Origin: Streptomyces sp. NRRL WC-3742
GTDB taxonomy: Bacteria > Actinomycetota > Actinomycetes > Streptomycetales > Streptomycetaceae
DNA: 64,000 bases
Direction: 5' to 3'
NCBI RefSeq assembly: GCF_000720635.1
Contig: NZ_JOCF01000004.1
Coordinates: 124,001 to 188,000 of the forward strand
The notes under the pieces were generated by a model. The model ran no database searches and was not told the origin of the DNA. It saw only the letters and a program-made list of their open reading frames with translations. Made by a program: the position numbers and the translations under genes. Positions 58,455 to 64,000 of this stretch are shown here, one piece after another. Position 1 is the stretch's first letter. Each line of letters starts with the position of its first letter.

Positions 58455-59228
58455 ATGACCACAGCCTTGATCACCGGCGCGACCGCCGGCATCGGAGCCG
58501 CCTTCGCCCGCCGCCTGGCCCGCGGCGGCTACCGGCTCGTCCTGGTGGCCCGCGACTCCGAGCGCCTGGAGCGCGCGGCCGCCGACCTGCACGCCCGCTA
58601 CGGCACCGAGTCGGAGGTGCTGCGCGCCGACCTCGCGACCGAGGACGGCATCCGCGCCGTCGAGGCCCGCCTCGCCGACACCGGGAACCCGGTGGACCTG
58701 CTCGTCAACAACGCCGGCTTCGGCAACAAGGGCGCCTTCGGCACCGTCCCCCTGCAGGACGAGCTGGACATGCTGAAGGTGCACATCGAGGCGATCCTGC
58801 GCCTGACCACCGCCGCGCTGCCCGGTATGCGCGAGCGCGGCCGGGGTGCGATCGTCAACGTCGCCTCGGTGGCCGCCTTCCTGCCGCGCGGCACGTACGG
58901 GGCGAGCAAGGCGTGGGTGGTCAGCTTCACCCAGGGCGTGCTGCGCGACCTCGGCGGCAGCGGCGTGCGGATGATGGCGCTGTGCCCGGGCTTCACCCGT
59001 ACCGAGTTCCACGAGCGGGCGGGCATGGGCACCGACAACATCCCCGCCTGGTCCTGGCTCTCGGCGGACCGGGTGGTGGAGGACGCGCTGCGCGACCTGG
59101 GCCGCGGCCGGTCGGTGTCGGTGCCCGGCAAGCGCTACAAGGCCGTGGTCGCCCTGGCCCGGCTGCTGCCCTCGGGCAAGCTGGGCGGCGTCTCCAACAA
59201 GGCGGCGCGCACGTACCGCACCGACTGA
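58455..59228 (+). CDS. short-chain dehydrogenase/reductase
   Basis: 257-residue SDR: TGATAGIGAAFARRLARGGYRLVLVARD, VNNAGFGNKG, the catalytic Ser in VNVASVAAFLP and TYGASKAWV with Tyr-x-x-x-Lys. It resembles the DltE/YqjQ-type SDRs of unknown substrate. The next gene on the minus strand, the small peptide, is divergent with 165 bases between. The SDR lies 187 bases before the ABC exporter on the same strand but with a separate promoter there. Confidence 0.94.
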   Translation: MTTALITGATAGIGAAFARRLARGGYRLVLVARDSERLERAAADLHARYGTESEVLRADLATEDGIRAVEARLADTGNPVDLLVNNAGFGNKGAFGTVPLQDELDMLKVHIEAILRLTTAALPGMRERGRGAIVNVASVAAFLPRGTYGASKAWVVSFTQGVLRDLGGSGVRMMALCPGFTRTEFHERAGMGTDNIPAWSWLSADRVVEDALRDLGRGRSVSVPGKRYKAVVALARLLPSGKLGGVSNKAARTYRTD

Positions 59229-59307
59229 GGCGCGAGCGGCGGTCGGGCGGAGGCCGGGCGGCGGTAACGGGGACCGGGGCACGCAGCGGGAATAGAGCAA
59301 CCCTCAC

Positions 59308-59345
59308 TATTAGCTTGCCTAACTATGAGCTAACCCCGGTATGCT
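59308..59345 (+). promoter_or_regulatory. iron box and promoter of the ABC exporter
   Basis: TATTAGCTTGCCTAACTAT (59308-59326) is a weaker DmdR/DtxR-type site whose reverse strand carries the core GTTAGGC; about 11 of 19 positions match the full consensus. TTGCCT (59316-59321) and TATGCT (59340-59345) are spaced by 18 bases, so the box overlaps the -35. The ATG at 59341 lies inside the -10 and cannot be the start, which supports the downstream TTG. Confidence 0.6.
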
Positions 59346-59415
59346 GCCCCCGGTGCCACTCGCGCACCCGTCCGACCGCCGCGCCCCCGCGCGCCCGAAC
59401 CAGGGAGGTCCGCCC

Positions 59416-61236
59416 TTGAGGCGCACCATCGACTGGACCCCGCCCGAAACCGCCGAGGGCGAGACCCGCCCGCCCTCCCAGTGGCGGCGCATCCTCGCGC
59501 TCTTCCGCCCCTACGCCGGCCGCCTGACGCTCGTCGGCCTGCTGGTCGCCGCCTCCGCCGTCGTCTCCGTCGCCTCGCCGTTCCTGATCAAGGCCGTCCT
59601 GGACACCGCCATCCCGCAGGGCCGCACCGGGCTGCTCAGCCTGCTCGCCCTCGGCATGGTCGCGGCGGCCGTGGTGAACAGTGTCTTCAACGTCCTCCAG
59701 ACGCTGATCTCCACCACCGTCGGCCAGCGCGTCATGCACGACCTGCGCACCGCCGTCTACGGCCACCTCCAGCGCCAGTCGCTCGCCTTCTTCACCCGCA
59801 CCCGCACCGGCGAGGTGCAGTCCCGCATCGCCAACGACATCGGCGGCATGCAGTCCACGGTGACCTCCACCGCGACGAGCCTGGTCTCCAACTTCACCGC
59901 CGTCGTCGCCTCGATCGTCGCCATGGTCGCCCTGGACTGGCGGCTGACGATCGTCTCCCTGCTGCTGCTCCCGATGTTCGTGTGGATCAGCCGCCGCGTC
60001 GGCCGCGAACGCAAGAAGATCACCGGCGAGCGCCAGAAGCAGCTCGCCGCGATGAGCTCCGCCGTCCAGGAGTCGCTCTCCGTCAGCGGCATCCTGCTGG
60101 GCCGCACCATGGGCCGCACCGACTCGCTGGCCCGGGAGTTCACCGCCCAGTCCGACCAGCTCGCCGACCTGGAGGTGCGCGCCAGCATGGCCGGGCGCTG
60201 GCGGATGAACACCATCCAGATCGTGATGGCCGCCATGCCCGCCGCGATCTACTGGGCCGCCGGGCTCACCGTCGCCGGGGGAGCGCCGATCGTCTCGGTC
60301 GGCACCCTGGTCGCCTTCGTCACCCTCCAGCAGGGCATGTTCCGCCCGACCGTGAGCCTGCTCTTCACCGGCGTGGAGGTGCAGACCTCCCTCGCCCTGT
60401 TCCAGCGGATCTTCGAGTACCTCGACCTGCCGGTGGACATCACCGAGCGGCCGGACCCCGTCACCCTCCCGGAGATCCGCGGCGACGTGCGCTTCGAGGC
60501 CGTCGACTTCCGCTACGACCCCGAGCAGCCGCGCCCCACCCTCGACGGCGTCGACCTCGCCGTCCCGGCGGGGACCTCACTGGCCGTGGTCGGCGAGACC
60601 GGCTCCGGCAAGACCACGCTCAGCCACCTGGTGCCCCGCCTCTACGACGTCACCGGCGGCCGCGTCACCATCGACGGCGTGGACGTGCGCGAGCTCTCCT
60701 TCGAGACCCTGGCCCGCGCGGTCGGCGTCGTCTCCCAGGAGACGTACCTCTTCCACGCCTCCGTCGCCGAGAACCTGCGCTTCGCCAAACCCGACGCCTC
60801 GGACGCCGAACTCGTCGAGGCCGCCCGGGCCGCGCAGATCCACGACACCATCGACGCCCTCCCGGAGGGCTACGACACCCTCGTCGGCGAACGCGGCTAC
60901 CGCTTCTCCGGCGGCGAGAAGCAGCGCCTCGCCCTCGCCCGGACCATCCTGCGCAACCCGCCCGTCCTCATCCTCGACGAGGCCACCAGCGCCCTGGACA
61001 ACCGCACCGAACGCGCCGTCCAGCAGGCCGTCGACACCCTCGCCGCCGGCCGGACCACCATCACCATCGCGCACCGGCTCTCCACCGTCCGCGCCGCCGA
61101 CCAGATAGCCGTGCTCGACCACGGACAGGTCGCCGAACTGGGCACCCACGAGGAGCTGGTGGCCCTCGACGGCCGGTACGCGGCGCTGCTGCGCCGTGAA
61201 GTCCCGGACACCGCCGGGGTGCTGGGCCACGCGTGA
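59416..61236 (+). CDS. ABC exporter, fused membrane and ATPase domains
   Basis: 606-residue half-transporter. Six transmembrane helices span about 35-320, followed by the ATPase: Walker A GETGSGKTT, Q-loop VVSQETYLFHASVAENL, signature FSGGEKQRLALARTILRNPP, Walker B VLILDEATSALD and switch IAHRLSTVRAAD. The TTG at 59416 has AGGGAGG 6 bases upstream. It would work as a homodimer exporting a lipid, drug or siderophore. The iron-box promoter suggests low-iron induction, hence the siderophore guess; nothing in the protein itself proves the substrate. Confidence 0.94.
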   Translation: MRRTIDWTPPETAEGETRPPSQWRRILALFRPYAGRLTLVGLLVAASAVVSVASPFLIKAVLDTAIPQGRTGLLSLLALGMVAAAVVNSVFNVLQTLISTTVGQRVMHDLRTAVYGHLQRQSLAFFTRTRTGEVQSRIANDIGGMQSTVTSTATSLVSNFTAVVASIVAMVALDWRLTIVSLLLLPMFVWISRRVGRERKKITGERQKQLAAMSSAVQESLSVSGILLGRTMGRTDSLAREFTAQSDQLADLEVRASMAGRWRMNTIQIVMAAMPAAIYWAAGLTVAGGAPIVSVGTLVAFVTLQQGMFRPTVSLLFTGVEVQTSLALFQRIFEYLDLPVDITERPDPVTLPEIRGDVRFEAVDFRYDPEQPRPTLDGVDLAVPAGTSLAVVGETGSGKTTLSHLVPRLYDVTGGRVTIDGVDVRELSFETLARAVGVVSQETYLFHASVAENLRFAKPDASDAELVEAARAAQIHDTIDALPEGYDTLVGERGYRFSGGEKQRLALARTILRNPPVLILDEATSALDNRTERAVQQAVDTLAAGRTTITIAHRLSTVRAADQIAVLDHGQVAELGTHEELVALDGRYAALLRREVPDTAGVLGHA

Positions 61237-61285
61237 GCCGGCGACGCGCAGGCTCGTGACGCGCGTGCTGTGACGCTTGAGCCGG

Positions 61286-61954
61286 CTACGCGGCCTTCGG
61301 CACCTCGTTGTAGCGCTCCGCGATCTCCTGGCCCGAGAGCCGCTGGATCGCCGCCATCACCTCGTCCGTCACCTGACGGCGCGCCTTGAGCGAACGGGCC
61401 TGCCCGTGCAGCTCGTCGAAGTGCAGCGGCTCCCCGAAGCGCACCGTCACCTTCTTCAGACGCGGCACCCGCTTGCCGATCGGCAGGATCTCCTCCGGGC
61501 CCTCCAGCGCCACCGGCACCACCGGCACGCCCGCCGTCAGCGCCAGCCAGGCCACGCCCGTCTTGCCCCGGTACAGCCGCCCGTCCAGGGAACGGGTGCC
61601 CTCCGGGTAGATACCGAACGCCTTGCCGGCCTCCAGGATCTCGAGCGCCGACTCCAGCGAAGCCTGCGCCGAGCGGTACGTGCCGCGCTCGACCGGTACC
61701 GCGCCGATCGCCTCGAAGAAGCCCTTGGAGACCTTGCCCTTGAGCCCGGGCGCCTTCCAGTACTCGGCCTTGGCGAGGAAGTGGACGCGACGCGGGGCGG
61801 TCAGCGGGATCACCACGCTGTCGATGAAGGACAGGTGGTTGCTCGCCAGGATCACCCCGCCCTTGCTCGGCACGTTCTCGGCACCCTCGATGACCGGGCG
61901 CCAGATCCCGCGCGCGACGGGCTTCAGCAGCAGCCTGGTGACGAGGTCGAGCAT
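61286..61954 (-). CDS. 1-acyl-sn-glycerol-3-phosphate acyltransferase (PlsC-like)
   Basis: 222-residue membrane-associated acyltransferase that acylates lysophosphatidic acid in phospholipid synthesis. The catalytic block ASNHLSFIDSVVIPL (His-x-x-x-x-Asp), the FEAIGAVPVERGTYRS block and the substrate motif YPEGTRSLDGRLYRGKTGVAWLAL are intact. It converges on the ABC exporter with 49 bases between stops. The ATG at 61954 has a GGAGGG site upstream. Confidence 0.95.
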   Translation of the reverse strand: MLDLVTRLLLKPVARGIWRPVIEGAENVPSKGGVILASNHLSFIDSVVIPLTAPRRVHFLAKAEYWKAPGLKGKVSKGFFEAIGAVPVERGTYRSAQASLESALEILEAGKAFGIYPEGTRSLDGRLYRGKTGVAWLALTAGVPVVPVALEGPEEILPIGKRVPRLKKVTVRFGEPLHFDELHGQARSLKARRQVTDEVMAAIQRLSGQEIAERYNEVPKAA

Positions 61955-62132
61955 GGGTTTCCCTCCCTGGACGAACGATCGCCCGGGAGGTGCCCGGGCC
62001 CGCGATCAGATCCGCAGACTACGGCACCCACCCCCGCGCCCGTCCACTCCCGGAGACCGTGGCGATCACCACGGCGGGTAGGGTACGGCCGTCCGAACCG
62101 AGCACGACCCAGCAGTACCCCAGGAGGGCACC

Positions 62133-62345
62133 ATGCAGAGCACCGAGGAGATCAAGGCGCTGTTCGACCGTTTCGACCAGAACGGCGACGGCAAGATCAC
62201 CCCGGCCGAGTACGCGCTCGCCGCCAACGAGATGGGCGACCACACCGTGACGCTCTCGATGGCGGAGGCGCTGATCCACACGATGGACACCCGGCACCAG
62301 GGCTTCCTCGACTTCGAGGAGTTCCTGGCCGCCCGCCGCGGCTGA
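62133..62345 (+). CDS. small EF-hand calcium-binding protein (CabD/calmodulin-like)
   Basis: 70-residue protein with one canonical EF-hand loop, Asp15 to Glu26 (DQNGDGKITPAE), and one degenerate loop from Asp52 (DTRHQGFLDFEE) that has Arg and Gln at the second and third ligand positions. Only the first loop should bind Ca2+ tightly. Streptomycetes carry several such calerythrin- or CabC-like proteins linked to aerial growth. AGGAGG lies 7 bases before the ATG. It is divergent from the acyltransferase and convergent with the teichoic-acid-type gene. Confidence 0.93.
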   Translation: MQSTEEIKALFDRFDQNGDGKITPAEYALAANEMGDHTVTLSMAEALIHTMDTRHQGFLDFEEFLAARRG

Positions 62346-62412
62346 TCCGCGCGGGGAACGGGGCCGGTCCGCCGCACCCGCGGCGCCGGCCCCGTCCGCG
62401 TGAGGGGCCGCG

Positions 62413-64000
62413 TCAGTCGTGCACCGGGAACACCCGGCGCACCACCCGCTCCGCCGCCCCGCCGTCGTCCCAGACGCAGAACTTCGCGCGGAACCGTTCC
62501 CGCGCCCCCGGCTCCGGGTCCCCCGCCAGCAGTGCCTCCGCCAGCGCCTGCGCGTCCTGCGTGACCGCGCCCGGCGGCTCGGCGAACAGGTCGAAGTAGA
62601 CGCCGCGTTCGCGCCGGTACTCCTCCCAGTCCGGGGCGAAGATCACCACCGGCCGGTCCAGCACCGCGAAGTCGAACATCATCGACGAATAGTCCGTCAC
62701 CAGCACGTCTGCCGCGAGGTAGAGGTCCTCCACCGCCGGGTGCGCCGACACGTCCAGGATCCGCGCCGCCTCCGAACCCGCCGTCAGGTCGCCCGGCCCG
62801 CCGGTGTGGAAGTAGTGGGTGCGCACCAGCAGCGTGTAGTGCGGCCCCAGCGCGCGCGCCAGCTCCGCCACGTCGAGCAGCGGCACGTAACCGCCGCGCC
62901 CGCTGCGGTGGGTGGGCGCGTACAGCACCGCCGTGGTGCCGGGGCGCAGCCCGAGCCGCTCGCGCATCGCCCGCACCTCCTCCCGGTCGGCGTTCGCCAG
63001 CCGGTCGTTGCGCGGGTACCCGGTGTCCAGCATCTCGTACGAGCCGGGGAACGCCCGCGAGAAGTGCTCGGTGGTGTGCGGGTTGGGGGAGACGAGGAAG
63101 TCCCAGCGGTCCACGGCCTCCTGGAGCCGGTCGAAGTCCAGGCCCTCCTCGGCGGCCGCCGGATGGTCGCGCAGGTCCATGCCCATCGCCTTCAGCGGCG
63201 TGCCGTGCTGCGTCTGGACGTGTACCGTGCCCGGCCGCTTGGTCATCGTCCGGGGGAAGTTGACGTTGTTGACGAAGAACTTGGCCGTCGCCATCGCCTT
63301 GAAGTAGGCGGGGGTGTTGACGAACACGTACGGCACGTCCGGCGGCATGGTGGCGGCCTGGGCGCGGTTCTCCACCACCCACACCCCCCTTATCCGGGGG
63401 CTGAGTTCGCGCGCCTTCTCGTAGATCGCCGCCGGGCTGCAGGCGTATCCCCGGTGCCAGTAGGCGGCGTAGACGGCGAGGTTCTCGTCCAGCGGCAGCC
63501 GGCGGAACGCGTTGTACGCCGTGAAGCGGGCGCCGCTGCGCACCCCCTTCCTCACGGCGGGCGCCACCGCCCGCGCCCCGCGCTTGAGGTCGCGCGGCAG
63601 CCGGCCGGTGCGGCGCAGCTCCGCGTAGGCGATCCGGGCGCCGCGCGCCGCCAGCCGGTACCGCACGCCGCGCACCCCGCCGGGGAAGCGGTAACCGGAG
63701 GGGCGGTGGCGGGCGAAGTGCTCGGCGACGGAGCGGAAGTAGTCCTTGCGCCGGTCGGCGGGCAGCAGGCCGGGGGTGTCGTAGACGTTGAGGGCCTGCT
63801 GGACGGTCCGGTCGAAGACCATCGTGCGCAGCGTGTCCGGGACGGGCCGACCGGGGCGGTCCGGGCGGTCGAGGAAGGCGAAGATCGCGTCGTACTGGGC
63901 GAACACCCCGGCGTGCTTGGGGGAGGCGGTCGCGGTGATCGCGCCGGCCCGGCCGCGCCGGTAGTGGTAGCAGGGGCGGTCCAGGTAGCGCAGCCGCTCG
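62413..64000 (-). CDS. bifunctional glycosyltransferase / CDP-glycerol glycerophosphotransferase, N-terminus beyond the window
   Basis: About 529 codons are visible. The C-terminal 380 residues match TagF/TagB-type glycerophosphotransferases: NNVNFPRTMTKRPGTVHVQTQHGTPLK, YPRNDRL, VLYAPTHRSGRGG and LVTDYSSMMFDFAVLDRPVVIFAPD. The first visible residues (ERLRYLDRPCYHYRRGRAGAIT) look like the end of a GT2 glycosyltransferase, so the protein is probably the fused GT2-glycerophosphotransferase that builds wall teichoic-like polymers in actinobacteria. The frame is open to 64000. Located at the inner membrane face. Confidence 0.9.
   Translation of the reverse strand, partial: ERLRYLDRPCYHYRRGRAGAITATASPKHAGVFAQYDAIFAFLDRPDRPGRPVPDTLRTMVFDRTVQQALNVYDTPGLLPADRRKDYFRSVAEHFARHRPSGYRFPGGVRGVRYRLAARGARIAYAELRRTGRLPRDLKRGARAVAPAVRKGVRSGARFTAYNAFRRLPLDENLAVYAAYWHRGYACSPAAIYEKARELSPRIRGVWVVENRAQAATMPPDVPYVFVNTPAYFKAMATAKFFVNNVNFPRTMTKRPGTVHVQTQHGTPLKAMGMDLRDHPAAAEEGLDFDRLQEAVDRWDFLVSPNPHTTEHFSRAFPGSYEMLDTGYPRNDRLANADREEVRAMRERLGLRPGTTAVLYAPTHRSGRGGYVPLLDVAELARALGPHYTLLVRTHYFHTGGPGDLTAGSEAARILDVSAHPAVEDLYLAADVLVTDYSSMMFDFAVLDRPVVIFAPDWEEYRRERGVYFDLFAEPPGAVTQDAQALAEALLAGDPEPGARERFRAKFCVWDDGGAAERVVRRVFPVHD

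Noticed and set aside
59341..59415. ATG start of the ABC exporter at 59341
   Set aside because: It lies in the predicted -10 box, lacks a ribosome site, and the TTG at 59416 has AGGGAGG.
1..64000. tRNA, rRNA, CRISPR, insertion sequence or phage genes
   Set aside because: Searched by eye for cloverleaf ends, spaced repeats, transposase motifs and integrases; none were seen. A covariance search would be decisive.

Overview
The window looks like chromosomal DNA of a streptomycete (Streptomyces, Kitasatospora or a close relative). Base composition is very GC-rich, third codon positions are nearly all G or C, GTG and TTG starts are common, and many genes overlap by 4 bases (ATGA or GTGA). It holds a conservon (cvnA-D), DmdR/DtxR-type iron boxes, MocR, HxlR and MerR regulators and a PASTA-less Ser/Thr kinase. 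I see no phage, insertion sequence, CRISPR array, rRNA or tRNA. Both end genes are cut by the window edge.

Layout. 1-6062: partial aldo/keto reductase, a methyltransferase, a NarL-type two-component pair, a long gene-poor gap, and an M20 metallopeptidase behind a small upstream ORF. 6199-10323: the phenylacetyl-CoA epoxidase operon paaABCDE with a promoter and a PaaR-like operator. 10391-17790: a flavin monooxygenase, a YbjQ protein, an unknown protein, a PTH2-type hydrolase, and an ABC-2 transporter divergent from a second two-component pair. 17908-20758: molybdate uptake modABC. 21078-22518: a DRB0094-type RNA ligase followed by the wreck of a cytochrome P450. 22688-29090: an MHYT membrane sensor, conservon cvnABCD and an unknown gene. 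29244-33169: DctA transporter divergent from its probable CitA/DcuS-type two-component system.

33360-40329 is an iron-responsive block: an iron box, diaminobutyrate aminotransferase and decarboxylase genes, then an inositol-monophosphatase-like gene and a FecCDE-type siderophore importer with its own iron box. No siderophore synthetase or binding protein is in the window. A third iron box (59308) sits over the promoter of an ABC exporter (59416-61236), a candidate siderophore exporter. 40430-47620: a VOC protein, a Ser/Thr kinase with a ricin-like sensor, a GNAT, a secreted M4 protease, a second VOC protein, and an HxlR regulator divergent from an F420/NADP-type reductase. 47617-52121: MerR regulator divergent from a Baeyer-Villiger monooxygenase / hydrolase / SDR operon. 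52225-55043: a RibD-C reductase and a MocR regulator divergent from a LysE exporter. 55050-58289: an unusual four-gene operon of a 66-residue peptide, two proteins of unknown function and a class-C-type serine hydrolase. 58455-64000: SDR, ABC exporter, acyltransferase, EF-hand protein and a teichoic-acid-type glycosyl/glycerophosphotransferase.

The most striking non-coding structure is a family of at least seven long, almost perfect palindromes (13-25 bp arms, mostly a 6-base G-R-Y-GAA loop) lying just 3' of genes. Their arms co-vary between copies, and two copies share an identical 74-bp block 8.1 kb apart. They look like a genome-specific dispersed terminator or REP-like element. The other leading candidate for something undescribed is the small-peptide operon at 55050-58289.
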